Shown: positions 27,748-36,853, numbered from the stretch's first letter. The stretch: DNA of 64,000 bases from Deltaproteobacteria bacterium (GCA_020444075.1 JAHLLR010000007.1:47025-111024); one strand, 5' to 3'. A program made the numbers and translations. Notes: generated by a model from the letters alone, not told the origin.

Positions 27748-29227
27748 AATATTGAACCTGATAGACCTTCACCTCAAGGTCCCCTTTCCGCCATTGACCG
27801 GCAGGCAGACCGGCTTTCACGCAAAGGTGGGAGAGGAAGTGTTCCGGCCCGGGCAGCTGCTCCCACACCTGGGGCAAAAAAGTGGCACTGGCGAATCCCT
27901 TTTTGATGATCACTCCGTCGATGCCGGGCCTCAACCGGGTCAGCAGGTCCTCGGCATCGGTGTAGGTCAGCGGGACCGGCTCGGAAAGCACACTCACCTC
28001 GATGTGCACGGCATCCAGTTCCGTTTTACCCAACGGCGGAAACCGCGGATCGTGGAAGGCCGCATTAAGCGCATTGTCGCGCACCCCATCGAGAAGGGGT
28101 GCGGTGGCCGACAGGCTGCCGATGCATCCGCGCAATTGATTGTCGATTTTCAAGGTGACGAAAGTGCCGCTGCGGACCTGAAGCGCCTGATCCGCAAGAA
28201 GCTTCTCCAGTCGGACATCGACCGGTGCGGTCGTAACACCGAAATGGCGGAGCAGGATCTGCCGGGCCAGAGCCACCAGGGCGGCCCCCTGCTCAGGGGT
28301 CAGCGGTTGACGGTTGTCGGTTCGGTTTTGCATCGGCTCGTCTCCGTAAAATGCCACGGCGCCATATCCCACCACCGCGGTCTTGTCGCCGGCGGTATCG
28401 CCGCTGTTGCTGTAGTTCAGCAGTACCGGTTGCCAGTGTTGTTTTCGGGCCAGTTCCAGCAGCACGCCCATCGGGTAGCAGCCGCAGGTGCGGTTGTCCT
28501 GATCCTGCTGCCAGTTTGGATCCAGTGAAAGGATTCGATCCAACGTCTCCCGATCCCTCTTAACGGCATCGTCATAAGGCAGATAGTGGGAAAGGTCGGC
28601 GCTGACCACCAGCAGGGTCTGCGGATTCCGGAGCATGGTCGCTATGGCCTGCGCCATCGTTGAGGCATTGCAGGCCCCCATCACCACGGGAATCAATTCG
28701 AATCGCGACAGACGGGCCTGTAAAAAAGGAAGCGGCACCTCCAGGCTGTGCTCCTGCCGATCCGATGCCGCTACCGTCGCGAACAATTCCGGCCGGACGC
28801 TCAGCATTGGGCTGAAATCCCCGACAGGAACCTCGCCCAGGGGGGTTCGCCAGCATGAGGCCCCGGTAACCGAGGCGTTGCGAAATCCCACCCGATGATC
28901 GGGTCCCAGCAGAACCACCCGATCGAACCCATCACGCGGAATGGCCAGAGCGGCATGGGCGGCGGTGGCACCGGAATAGGCGAATCCGGCATGGGGCATC
29001 ATCAGGGCGCGCAGCCTGGTGGGTGGGCGGTGGGCGGCCTCCGGATCCTTTTCGGCGGCCTCGGTGAGACTTCGAATCAACCGGTCCAGATCCTCCCGGT
29101 TTGCCGGATAAAATTTGCCGGCCCAGACGGGTTCACGCACGGCCCCACCGCTTGCGCCCACCGGTGCGATGGAGCCCCCCAGGAAAACGGTCGCTGTTAA
29201 AAATAGCAGACACCGCAGAGCAGACAC
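27731..29227 (-). CDS. exported AmmeMemoRadiSam protein B-A fusion (Memo + AMMECR1)
   Basis: A 498-aa fusion. The first half is a Memo/AmrB domain (MMPHAGFAYSGATAAHAA, LLGPDHRVGF, DRQEHSLEVPLPFLQ, SADLSHYLPYDDA), related to class III extradiol dioxygenases with conserved histidines. The second half is an AMMECR1/AmrA domain with the signature LRGCIGSL. GTG 29227 is chosen because AAGGGG lies 8 nt upstream and it gives a clean signal peptide (LRCLLFLTATVFLGGSIAPVGA); a longer reading from 29326 places about 33 unlikely residues before it. Export fits the Tat-like signal of the radical SAM partner, so the system probably acts outside the cytoplasm. It leads the three-gene operon. Confidence 0.88.
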   Translation of the reverse strand: MSALRCLLFLTATVFLGGSIAPVGASGGAVREPVWAGKFYPANREDLDRLIRSLTEAAEKDPEAAHRPPTRLRALMMPHAGFAYSGATAAHAALAIPRDGFDRVVLLGPDHRVGFRNASVTGASCWRTPLGEVPVGDFSPMLSVRPELFATVAASDRQEHSLEVPLPFLQARLSRFELIPVVMGACNASTMAQAIATMLRNPQTLLVVSADLSHYLPYDDAVKRDRETLDRILSLDPNWQQDQDNRTCGCYPMGVLLELARKQHWQPVLLNYSNSGDTAGDKTAVVGYGAVAFYGDEPMQNRTDNRQPLTPEQGAALVALARQILLRHFGVTTAPVDVRLEKLLADQALQVRSGTFVTLKIDNQLRGCIGSLSATAPLLDGVRDNALNAAFHDPRFPPLGKTELDAVHIEVSVLSEPVPLTYTDAEDLLTRLRPGIDGVIIKKGFASATFLPQVWEQLPGPEHFLSHLCVKAGLPAGQWRKGDLEVKVYQVQYFEEVR

Positions 29228-29366
29228 GAAGAGAACCCCTTGCCGTTCATTCTCTGATGGCAACAAAAAACGGTGGATAGAAGAGATCGGCTTCAAACGG
29301 CCTGAATAAGAAGTACAATGGGGCAAAACCGTGTGTCAAGAAATTTGCCGGGGATCGAAAACCGCC

Positions 29367-29768
29367 TCATCCGGCGGCAGGGGGACCGACCGGCGCCGAT
29401 TGACTCTTTTCGGCACCGGCCAGGGGATCATGGGACATGAAACCGGCATCGGCATCAGATTTCAGCCAGTATCCGAGCAGGCCCGTGTTTTCCGGATCAA
29501 TTCCGAAGTAGTACCCTGCCGGCGCAAGACCCTTCATAAGCGGCAGAATCCGCGTACGGAAAAGTTTTTCCTTGAATTCACAACCCGCAGGGGTTCGGCC
29601 TAGATAAACCATATCGTACAGGACCGATTCAATCCGGCCGGTCTCCTTGCGCAGATCATGCCCCAGATCGATGGAATAGAGAAACCCGAGGCAGTTGTCG
29701 ATCAGGACACCGATATCCCGGTCCAGCCTGCTGATCAATTTGAAACGGTTGATGATAAACTTTTTCAC
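29367..29768 (-). CDS. hypothetical protein
   Basis: A 133-aa protein opening with GTG, no signal peptide, no membrane segment and no motif that I recognise. Composition is ordinary (MKKFIINRFKLISRLD at the start; a YYFGIDPENTGLLGYWL segment in the middle), and the C-terminal 25 residues are low-complexity and proline/alanine-rich. It lies between the AmmeMemoRadiSam operon and an alcohol dehydrogenase, all on the minus strand, separated by 128 and 140 bp. Real coding is likely but unproven. Confidence 0.6.
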   Translation of the reverse strand: MKKFIINRFKLISRLDRDIGVLIDNCLGFLYSIDLGHDLRKETGRIESVLYDMVYLGRTPAGCEFKEKLFRTRILPLMKGLAPAGYYFGIDPENTGLLGYWLKSDADAGFMSHDPLAGAEKSQSAPVGPPAAG

Positions 29769-29895
29769 GACGGCATCTCCGACCCTATAGCGGGCATTGA
29801 TGGTCTGCTCTCAATTAAATTTTCCGGCGGCTGAAAGGGTATCGGCAGTTTCCGGCAGGTGCTTTAGGGACGCAGCTGAAAATAACCGTGCCGCT

Positions 29896-30939
29896 TCAGG
29901 GATGATCCATCACCAGCACCTTGGCACCCCGGATCCGTCTGTTTTTCAATTCCATAAGCGCTTGATTGGCCGCCTCGAGGCTGAAGATCTCCACCTCGGG
30001 GATGATGGGGATCCGGTCGGCCAGTTCCAGAAACCGGGAAACGTCTGACCGGGCCACGTTGGCGACACTTTTTATTTCCTTTTCATGCCACAAATGAGAA
30101 GAATAGTCCAGCCGCAGAAGTGCATCCTGGTCGGCCGCTTCCTTGCGAATGGCATTAACGACCAGCCGCCCGCCAGGTTTGAGGTTTTTCAAGGCCGCGA
30201 CCACCGGCGTCCAGGCCGGCGTGGTGTCGATGATTCGGTCCAGCAGCCGAGGGGCGGTGTCTTTCGTATGCCCGGCCCACACGGCTCCCAGGGAACGGGC
30301 GAAGGCCTGTTCGCCGGAGCTTCTGGCAAAAACATAAACCCGAATTGCAGGGAACCGGTGCCGCACCATTTTGAGTACCAGGTGGGCGGAGGCGCCGAAC
30401 CCGGTGAGCCCCAAAAGTTGCCCGTCCCGCAATTCGCATAGGGCCATGGACCGGTACCCGATGGCGCCGGCGCAGAGCAGGGGGGCCGCCTGGGCATCGG
30501 AAAACCGGTCCGGAATCGGAAAGGCGAATGCCTCGGGCACGGTCATATACTGGGCGTATCCCCCATGGACATCCCGCCCCGTGGCGACAAATTCAGGGCA
30601 AAGGTTCTCCCGGCCTTCCAGGCAAAAGTCGCAAACGCCGCAGGCCCTGTGGATCCATGCCACCCCCACCCGCTGCCCGCCGGAAAAACGAACCGCACCG
30701 GATCCGGTCCCGGCGACCCGACCCACCACCTGATGCCCGGGTATGACGGGAAACCGCGGCGGGGGCGTCCGGCCCTCGATTTCGTCCAGTTCGGTATGGC
30801 ATACCCCGCAGGCTGCCACCCGGATCAGAATCTCGTGGTCACCCGGCGTCGGGATGGAAACCGTCTGCGGCACCAGCGGCGCTTCGGTCTGGTTCAGATC
30901 GTGGATACGCATCAGCATCATGGCGTTCATCGGGTTCAT
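29896..30939 (-). CDS. zinc-dependent alcohol dehydrogenase (MDR family)
   Basis: A 347-aa medium-chain NAD(P)-dependent alcohol dehydrogenase. The catalytic zinc ligands are visible in CGVCHTELD and PGHQVVG, the structural zinc cysteines in CGVCDFCLEGRENLC, and the Rossmann start is LTGFGASAHLVLK. The architecture matches AdhP-like enzymes that oxidise primary alcohols or reduce aldehydes. ATG 30939 is used because CAGGGGAC lies just upstream; an in-frame TTG at 30966 is less likely. It has no obvious operon partners. The substrate cannot be told from the sequence. Confidence 0.9.
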   Translation of the reverse strand: MNPMNAMMLMRIHDLNQTEAPLVPQTVSIPTPGDHEILIRVAACGVCHTELDEIEGRTPPPRFPVIPGHQVVGRVAGTGSGAVRFSGGQRVGVAWIHRACGVCDFCLEGRENLCPEFVATGRDVHGGYAQYMTVPEAFAFPIPDRFSDAQAAPLLCAGAIGYRSMALCELRDGQLLGLTGFGASAHLVLKMVRHRFPAIRVYVFARSSGEQAFARSLGAVWAGHTKDTAPRLLDRIIDTTPAWTPVVAALKNLKPGGRLVVNAIRKEAADQDALLRLDYSSHLWHEKEIKSVANVARSDVSRFLELADRIPIIPEVEIFSLEAANQALMELKNRRIRGAKVLVMDHP

Positions 30940-30984
30940 GAGGATGTCCCCTGCATCAGGGTTCAACAGGTAAAAGAAACGAGT

Positions 30985-31197
30985 TCAACCGGCTCCGGTC
31001 TGCCTCCGGTCCCGCCCGGTCCGTCGGTCTTTCTGATAGGACAGGCTGACCACCACGCCATCCCGGACACTTTTACGCCGATCCGTTCGGTTGCGACGCT
31101 TTTCCACGAAATTGGATCTTTTGCCGGGAACCCGCGTCGCCCGCTTTTTCGGTTCCTCGTTTCTGACGAAGGCGCTGTTGATTACGACGATATCCAT
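30985..31197 (-). CDS. small basic RR-rich protein
   Basis: A 70-aa protein, strongly basic, with EKRRNRTDRRKS and KDRRTGRDRRQ repeats. It is the same kind of short arginine-rich protein as 14175-14372. The ATG follows AAGGAGAATCTGCC, a good ribosome-binding site. It sits just upstream of the alcohol dehydrogenase and may be co-transcribed with it. Function unknown. Confidence 0.65.
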   Translation of the reverse strand: MDIVVINSAFVRNEEPKKRATRVPGKRSNFVEKRRNRTDRRKSVRDGVVVSLSYQKDRRTGRDRRQTGAG

Positions 31198-31343
31198 GGC
31201 AGATTCTCCTTAACCAGGGATATCGGCAACGATTGCAATCACTTTAATGAAAAATACACCTGGCCGGGTCGGTTTTTCTGAAAAAACGCTAAAGGTGAAG
31301 GCCGCGATGGTCGATAACGGAATTAACCGAAACCAAGGAGCAG

Positions 31344-31523
31344 ATGATGGACGTCAGTGCCGCACCCGCAATCAGCACGGCCATGACCGCTGCCTCTCAG
31401 CAGCTTCAAACCGTCATGGAAACCCAGGTGGCCATGTTGCGCGAAATAGCCGAAAGTCAGCAGCAGGTTGCCCAGATGCTCGCCGAAGGCGGTCTGGGTC
31501 AAAGCATAGATATCAGGGCATAG
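31344..31523 (+). CDS. YjfB-family putative motility protein
   Basis: A 59-aa protein preceded by a strong AAGGAG site 5 nt before the ATG. The start MMDVSAAPAISTAM, a central amphipathic glutamine-rich helix and an end with LGQSIDIRA fit the small YjfB_motility family. No flagellar gene is in the window, so a motility role is inferred only from the family. A rho-independent terminator follows immediately. Confidence 0.7.
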   Translation: MMDVSAAPAISTAMTAASQQLQTVMETQVAMLREIAESQQQVAQMLAEGGLGQSIDIRA

Positions 31524-31555
31524 CCTTTCTTTCCTTGCCCACCAACCCGAAAAAG

Positions 31556-31579
31556 AGGAGACGGCATCGCCCGTCTCCT
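31556..31579. terminator. bidirectional rho-independent terminator
   Basis: AGGAGACGG (31556-31564) pairs perfectly with CCGTCTCCT (31571-31579) over 9 bp with a 6-nt loop. It is followed by a T-rich tract on the plus strand and preceded by AAAAAG, so it can end both the YjfB-like gene and the convergent PIN gene. Confidence 0.85.
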
Positions 31580-31589
31580 TTTCTATTTC

Positions 31590-32126
31590 TCACATCCCCA
31601 CCGGCTGCCGATAAAAAAAGGAAAGTTCCGATTTTTCGCATGTGTCGGCCCATTTCACCACGGCTGTCGAATAGCGGCCGAGCTTGGCAACCCGGGTAAA
31701 AAAGAAACGGGCATGCGGGTCCGGCATCCGCCCGGAAAAATAGAGCAGTCGGGGGCATAACAGGGCGTTGATGTGGGGGATTCCATGCCGGCGGCATACC
31801 CGCACCCCTTTGCCGTCGTCGATAATCACAAACCGGGCCGCACCGTTCAGGTAGTGGTGCAGGGTATCCCGCTCTCCCCGGTGAAGGCGTTGAACATCTG
31901 CCGCGCCATTGGGCAAGGCTCCGGTCGGGTGGTCCAGAACGTTGACTCCCGGCTGTCGACCGGCCAGTGCATGCAGTTCACCGGCGCCGGGCTGCGCTGG
32001 GACGGAGACTTCATCAAAGACGGAACGGGTCATGAGCAGGGAAAACAGCTCGCAACTGGCCTTTATCAATCCTGATTTAAACAACAGGATGGCCGATGAT
32101 GCATCGATGAGGGCCCGTGGTGTCAT
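31590..32126 (-). CDS. PIN-like domain protein
   Basis: A 178-aa protein resembling PIN-domain nucleases of the DUF3368/VapC kind. The first acidic residue is in ALIDASSAILLF, a second acidic group in SVFDEV, then RGERDTLHHYL, and a late acidic pair in FVIIDDGKG; these are the usual metal-ligand positions. No antitoxin-like gene is adjacent, so a toxin role is doubtful; it may be a solitary or decoupled PIN protein. ATG 32126 is favoured over TTG 32144, with AAAAGG upstream. It is convergent with the YjfB-like gene, sharing the terminator. Confidence 0.6.
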   Translation of the reverse strand: MTPRALIDASSAILLFKSGLIKASCELFSLLMTRSVFDEVSVPAQPGAGELHALAGRQPGVNVLDHPTGALPNGAADVQRLHRGERDTLHHYLNGAARFVIIDDGKGVRVCRRHGIPHINALLCPRLLYFSGRMPDPHARFFFTRVAKLGRYSTAVVKWADTCEKSELSFFYRQPVGM

Positions 32127-32187
32127 GTCGGGTGGCCTTTTCAACTATCCCCACTGCTCCTTTGCGCCGAAAAGAATGAACACCCGG

Positions 32188-33129
32188 CTAATCGAAGAGC
32201 GCGCCGACGCTCTCTCCGGTGTGGATGCGCCGGATAGCTTCGGCAAAAAGCGGGGCGACCGAAAGGGTGTGGATCTTCTCGGCCTGTTTTTCCCGGGGGA
32301 CGTGCACCGTATCGGTAACGGCCACGGATTCGATGGGACTGTCCACCAGCCGGTTTACGGCCGGGCCGCACAGCACGCCGTGGGTCGCTCCTACATGAAT
32401 GCTCTTTACACCGGCCGCCGCCAGGGTTTTTACCGACGCGGCCAGGGTGCCACCCGTGGAAATCTCGTCTTCAAAGATGATGGCGTCACGGCCCTTCACT
32501 TCACCCACCACCAGCCCCTGAACGACTTCGGTATCGGCCACGCGCCGCTTGTCGATGATGGCCATGGGTAGATGCAAGCGTTGGGCAAGCCGGCCGGCCC
32601 GTTTGGCACCGCCGGCATCCGTGGCCACCACCACGGCGTTGTCCAGATCCAGGCGTTCCCGGAAGTGATCCACAAAATAGGGAATGGCGGTGAGATGGTC
32701 TACCGGGATGCTGAAAAAACCATGCACCGCGTCCGAGTGCAGATCCATGGTGAGCACGCGGTCGGCGCCGGCGGTCCTGATCAGGTCGGCCATGAGGCGG
32801 CCGGTGATGGAGATGCGCGGGGCGTCCTTCTTGTCCGAGCGGGCATAGGAGAAGTAGGGTATCACCGCCGTGATGCGCCGGGCCGAGGCGCTTCTCAAGG
32901 CATCCATAATGATGAACAGCTCCATGATGGTGTCGCCCACCGGCGCAGTGAACGACTGGACGACGAATACATCCTTCTCCCTGACGTTCTCCCGGATCTG
33001 GACAAAGAGGTTGTCGTTGGAAAAGCGGGACACCGCCAGGCGGCTGAGGCTAAGTCCCAGGGTTTCGCAGATTTGGGTGGCCAGTTGCAGGTTGGAACCG
33101 CCGCTGAAAATTTTCAGGTCGGAGGACAT
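32188..33129 (-). CDS. prs: ribose-phosphate pyrophosphokinase
   Basis: Makes PRPP from ribose 5-phosphate and ATP, the precursor for purines, pyrimidines, histidine and NAD. It is 313 aa, the standard length from ATG 33129 (MSSDLKIFSGGSN); an in-frame extension to 33240 is unlikely. The ATP-binding loop, the MDLHSDAVHGFFSIPVDHL segment, VVATDAGGAKRAGRLA and the PRPP loop FEDEISTGGTLA are all present. It is the last gene downstream of the epimerase/SagB-like pair, with 107 bp between, so it may have its own promoter. Confidence 0.95.
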   Translation of the reverse strand: MSSDLKIFSGGSNLQLATQICETLGLSLSRLAVSRFSNDNLFVQIRENVREKDVFVVQSFTAPVGDTIMELFIIMDALRSASARRITAVIPYFSYARSDKKDAPRISITGRLMADLIRTAGADRVLTMDLHSDAVHGFFSIPVDHLTAIPYFVDHFRERLDLDNAVVVATDAGGAKRAGRLAQRLHLPMAIIDKRRVADTEVVQGLVVGEVKGRDAIIFEDEISTGGTLAASVKTLAAAGVKSIHVGATHGVLCGPAVNRLVDSPIESVAVTDTVHVPREKQAEKIHTLSVAPLFAEAIRRIHTGESVGALFD

Positions 33130-33236
33130 GGTCTTTTCTTCCCGTTGAAACTTTGACGGATAAGGCCGGTCTATAAACCGGGACGGCCAGCCAAAGCAGC
33201 CCCTGAACCCCATTGAAGATCCGTTTTGGCCAGATG

Positions 33237-34745
33237 TCAACGTGTTTTGACGGGGCCGGCCCCGACCAGGTAGAGCAGCGCGCCGTCGGCCGTCAGATCC
33301 AGCAGGTCAGCCGCTTCCCGGTCGTAAATGGCACCGATGCCGCAGGCGCCCCATCCTAAAGCGGTGGCCGCCAGGTAGGCTTGCTGGCCCAGGCGACCGG
33401 CCTCGATCATGGCATAACGGTAGCCCCGGGCGCCCCGGGTTCGGTCCAGGGCAGCCGGGTCGGCCATGAACAGCACATGCAGAGCGGCATGCTTCAGCCA
33501 CATCTGATCCAGGCAGGCCGCCGCCATCGGTTCAGTAAACCTGCCGTCCGACACGCGTCCCAATCGTTTCGCCGCCGGATCCAGCAGGTAAAAACCGGGA
33601 GGAATCGGTAATCCCGCACCCGCCAGAAACCCGATGGCCATGGCGGATCGGCACGACGGGGGCTGAGTCGAAACCGTCCGCATGTTACGGGCCATCAGAT
33701 CCAGGAACGTCATTGGGTTTTCCACGGGCCCTGACGCGGGAATGAAGTTCCGGCGCGAACGGCGCTGCCATAATATACGGGCATAGTCCGCCGATCCCGG
33801 ATGATCCGGCCGGTTAAGATCAACCCACGCAGACGGCGCGTTGGCGAGCACATGCAGCGCCGGGAGGTCTTTGGCAACGGTGTTGTTGACTCCATTTCCG
33901 GCCCGATGAACCGCGAGGATATCCGCATAGGCGACCTCTCGATCCGACACGGTGGATGCCAGAAGGATTTCCGCGGAAAGGGGTTTCAGGTCGCAGGCGG
34001 CTCCAGGCTGTTTCTTCCCGGCGTTGCCATCATGCAGGTGCACGCAGGCCAGGCAGACTTCCCGCTGCGGGTCCAGACCCAGCAGGGTCGCGGCCCGTTC
34101 GTCGTCGAAATCCAGATGGATGGAAAAGGAAAGATCCAGGGCTCCCAAAGCCAGCCGCAGGTTCTCCAGCAGGTGGCCGGCATCCAGCAGCACATAGCGG
34201 TAAGCGCGGCTGCGGTACTTCCATGCGCTGCGGAAAAAGATTCCGGTGATGTAAAAGGTGGCCGAAACACCGTGATCCACCGGCGGGATCTCGGGCACCG
34301 GACCTTGGCGCAAGGCGGTCAGGCAGAAATCGAAAAGATGATAGTGATACACTCCCGGATCGATCCCTTGGATATGATGGACCGCCAGGTAGACTTCAAA
34401 CGGGTACAGGGCGCCGGCCGAGGCCACGCTGCGGTAATAAAAAGGCGTGCCCGCGTGCATGGTGCGGGCGGTAATATTGTGGGTCAGGCTGAAGGCCGTT
34501 GAAAGTTTCCGAAGGTCCGGTGTTTCCGGGCGGCTTGAATCAAAGGCCTGACGGCGATTCGTCAATTCGAAATAATCGATCGCCGGCGGCTTCGCGCTGC
34601 GATCCAACGGCACTCGGGGCCGTTCCGGGTAATGCTTGACCGGCATCGGTTGATGGGCCCAGTCCAGGGTGTGGGGGGTCAGTTCATGGCGACGGTAGCT
34701 GGTGGCCCGATGATAATCAGTCGCCATTAACTTCTGTTCGGTCAT
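33237..34745 (-). CDS. SagB/ThcOx-type nitroreductase-like oxidoreductase, two-domain
   Basis: A 502-aa flavin-dependent oxidoreductase with two tandem nitroreductase-fold domains (about 60-265 and 270-495), as in SagB/ThcOx family members. Visible are the RRQAFDSSRPETPDL and RRSRRNFIPASGPVE segments that open each domain and the GQQAYLAATALGWGACGIGAI segment near the end of the second. SagB enzymes oxidise azolines in peptide natural products, but no precursor peptide, cyclodehydratase or other RiPP gene is nearby, so this role is not supported. The start ATG overlaps the stop of the upstream epimerase gene by 4 bp (ATGA). Confidence 0.85.
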   Translation of the reverse strand: MTEQKLMATDYHRATSYRRHELTPHTLDWAHQPMPVKHYPERPRVPLDRSAKPPAIDYFELTNRRQAFDSSRPETPDLRKLSTAFSLTHNITARTMHAGTPFYYRSVASAGALYPFEVYLAVHHIQGIDPGVYHYHLFDFCLTALRQGPVPEIPPVDHGVSATFYITGIFFRSAWKYRSRAYRYVLLDAGHLLENLRLALGALDLSFSIHLDFDDERAATLLGLDPQREVCLACVHLHDGNAGKKQPGAACDLKPLSAEILLASTVSDREVAYADILAVHRAGNGVNNTVAKDLPALHVLANAPSAWVDLNRPDHPGSADYARILWQRRSRRNFIPASGPVENPMTFLDLMARNMRTVSTQPPSCRSAMAIGFLAGAGLPIPPGFYLLDPAAKRLGRVSDGRFTEPMAAACLDQMWLKHAALHVLFMADPAALDRTRGARGYRYAMIEAGRLGQQAYLAATALGWGACGIGAIYDREAADLLDLTADGALLYLVGAGPVKTR

Positions 34746-35644
34746 GATGGGTTCACCAGGTCCGCCAGGGCGCTGTCGATATCCGCAAAACGGAAGGCGA
34801 ACCCGTCGGCGATCAGCCGGTCGGGACGCACCTTCTGACTGGCCAGCAGCACCCCGGCGACCTCCCCCATCATCAGTCGCAGGGCCAGGGAAGGCGCGGG
34901 AACCACGGCCGGCCGGCCCAGCGCAGCACCCAGGGCCCGGGCGAAATCCTTTTGGCGGACCGCCCCCGGCGCACAACAATTATAGGGTCCCCGCGCATTT
35001 TCCCGATCGAGGAGAAATTGAATCGCAGCGAGAAGATCGGCCATGTGAATCCATGAGAACCACTGCCGGCCGCTTCCCAAAGGTCCGCCGGCAAACATGC
35101 GAAAGGCCGGCAGCATCTGTGCCAGGGCACCGCCGCCGGCACCCAGCACCACGCCGAAACGCATGATGGCGACCCGGACACCCTGCTTTTCTGCTTCCAG
35201 TGCGGCTTCTTCCCAGTCCACGGACAGACCTGCCAGAAAATCGGTTCCAGGGGTCGAGTGCTCGGTGAGCGGTTGGTCACCCCGGCTGCCATAGAAGCCG
35301 ACAGCCGAGGCGCTGATCAGGATCTTGCCCTCACCGTCCATGGCGCTGACGATGTTGCGGGTGGTGAGGATGCGGCTGTCGACGATCCGCGCTTTATAGG
35401 CCCGGGACCAGCGTTTGAAAATAGTGCGTCCGGCCAGGTTGACCACGGCATCAGCCTGGCTCACCGCCGTCTGCCACGTTCCGGCAAGGGTGGTGTCCGC
35501 GCTGACCCAGGTGAAATGCGCAACCGACTGCAGGGGATGGGAGGTGGATGTTCCCAGCCCGGTCACCCCATGCCCGGCGTCCAGCAGCAAGCGGGTCAAC
35601 GCCGTTCCCACGAATCCCGATGCCCCGGTGATGGCAATCTTCAT
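34742..35644 (-). CDS. TIGR01777-type NAD(P)-binding epimerase-like protein
   Basis: A 300-aa extended-SDR protein with the Rossmann motif TGASGFVGTALTRLL at the N-terminus, ISASAVGFYGSRGD (tyrosine of the active site) and SGRQWFSWIHMADLL, all typical of the TIGR01777/YfcH family. Family members are common but their substrate is unknown. It overlaps the SagB-like oxidoreductase gene by 4 bp, implying translational coupling and a joint role. The thioredoxin gene lies 27 bp upstream on the same strand. Confidence 0.9.
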   Translation of the reverse strand: MKIAITGASGFVGTALTRLLLDAGHGVTGLGTSTSHPLQSVAHFTWVSADTTLAGTWQTAVSQADAVVNLAGRTIFKRWSRAYKARIVDSRILTTRNIVSAMDGEGKILISASAVGFYGSRGDQPLTEHSTPGTDFLAGLSVDWEEAALEAEKQGVRVAIMRFGVVLGAGGGALAQMLPAFRMFAGGPLGSGRQWFSWIHMADLLAAIQFLLDRENARGPYNCCAPGAVRQKDFARALGAALGRPAVVPAPSLALRLMMGEVAGVLLASQKVRPDRLIADGFAFRFADIDSALADLVNPS

Positions 35645-35671
35645 TTCAACTCCTTTGGCATTGGGCGGACG

Positions 35672-36127
35672 CTAACTATTCAGAAAACGCCACAGATGGC
35701 GCTCGATCTCCAGTCTCGGTAAGGCGCCGGCAGCCGAATCCACAATCTTTCCATCCCTGAAAAACAGCAGCATCGGCAGGCTCATGACATTGTAGCGGCT
35801 GGCAGTCATCGGGTTCTGATCCACGTTGAGCTTGGCGACTTTCAATCGGCCCGCGTAATCCCTTGCCAGGTCGTCCAAAACCGGGGCCATGGCTCCGCAA
35901 GGGGCACACCAGGCCGCCCAGCAATCCAGCAGTACGGGCAGGGGGCTGGCAATCACTTCGTCGGCAAAGGTGCGATCGGTCACTATCACCGGTCGCCTGT
36001 TGACCGGGATGGGAGGGAAGGGTTTTTTACATCGACCGCAGCGGGGACCGTCCTGCAGTTTTGCTGTGGGAATCCGGTTTCGGGTGCCGCAGCTGCGGCA
36101 TCTTATCAGCACACGCTCATTTGCCAT
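35672..36127 (-). CDS. trxC: thioredoxin 2 with N-terminal zinc ribbon
   Basis: A 151-aa thioredoxin TrxC. The N-terminal zinc ribbon has two CxxC pairs (CRSCG and CGRC) and the thioredoxin fold carries the active site WCAPC in place of the usual WCGPC. TrxC reduces protein disulfides and is associated with oxidative stress. It opens the defence island that runs to 49.5 kb, on the minus strand and 27 bp upstream of the epimerase gene. Confidence 0.95.
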   Translation of the reverse strand: MANERVLIRCRSCGTRNRIPTAKLQDGPRCGRCKKPFPPIPVNRRPVIVTDRTFADEVIASPLPVLLDCWAAWCAPCGAMAPVLDDLARDYAGRLKVAKLNVDQNPMTASRYNVMSLPMLLFFRDGKIVDSAAGALPRLEIERHLWRFLNS

Positions 36128-36176
36128 CGCCCCTCCTTAACGGGGTCCATCGTTGCCGTGAACAACCAGACATCTT

Positions 36177-36767
36177 CTAATCCACCGATTCCGTTCCACC
36201 GGCAAACACCGTGCCTTCACCGGGGAATACCATCCGCTGGTCGCCGGGGGTGGCTCGTTCGACCGCCGGCCAATTTCCCGGCTGCGGATCCGGTCCTTCA
36301 AGGGCAATTCGTCCCGGATGCCGGTCCAGCATCCTCGGCTGCCGATGCAGATCCACCCCGGCCACCGGTGAGCTGAACTCAATAGGGATGGTGTTGGGAT
36401 CAAAAGTGTAGATGGAGTGGATAAATCCGTGATCGATCACTTCCGACACCCAGAATCCGGCGGCTTCCAGACGGTCTTTCAAGTCCCACAGGTCATCCTC
36501 GCCCTCGACGCCAAAAGCGATGTGGTCGAAAGCAAAAGGTCCCTTCACCGGTACGCCGTGATCCTTTTCAGGTATTTTCTGTACATCGGGCCATTCAAAA
36601 AAAGCAATCATGTCACACTCGGAAATCTCGAAAAAATAATGCCGGTAGCCTTTGCCGCCCAGGCCGGCCACCAGCCGCATCCCCAGAAGATCGCGCCAGA
36701 AACGGATGGTGCCGTCCATGTCACCGGTGGCCATGGCCAGGTGATTGATTCCGGTATATGAAGGCAT
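36177..36767 (-). CDS. VOC-family (glyoxalase-like) protein
   Basis: A 196-aa vicinal-oxygen-chelate protein. The N-terminal half has the INHLAMATGDMDGTIRFWRDLLGM segment and the second repeat has FDHIAFGVEGEDDLWDLKDRLEAAG with a metal-ligand type EFSS near residue 130. It resembles lactoylglutathione lyases and dioxygenases; the reaction cannot be told. ATG 36767 is preferred because GGGAGGG precedes it. The C-terminal 60 residues are proline-rich and look like an extension. It sits between trxC and tpx on the minus strand. Confidence 0.85.
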   Translation of the reverse strand: MPSYTGINHLAMATGDMDGTIRFWRDLLGMRLVAGLGGKGYRHYFFEISECDMIAFFEWPDVQKIPEKDHGVPVKGPFAFDHIAFGVEGEDDLWDLKDRLEAAGFWVSEVIDHGFIHSIYTFDPNTIPIEFSSPVAGVDLHRQPRMLDRHPGRIALEGPDPQPGNWPAVERATPGDQRMVFPGEGTVFAGGTESVD

Positions 36768-36853
36768 GAACCCTCCCGGGCTGTTATGGTTGTCGAGGAT
36801 TGAAACCACCGCTCAATGCAGATTTAGGCCAAAATGGGCGACTGGGGACGGTC

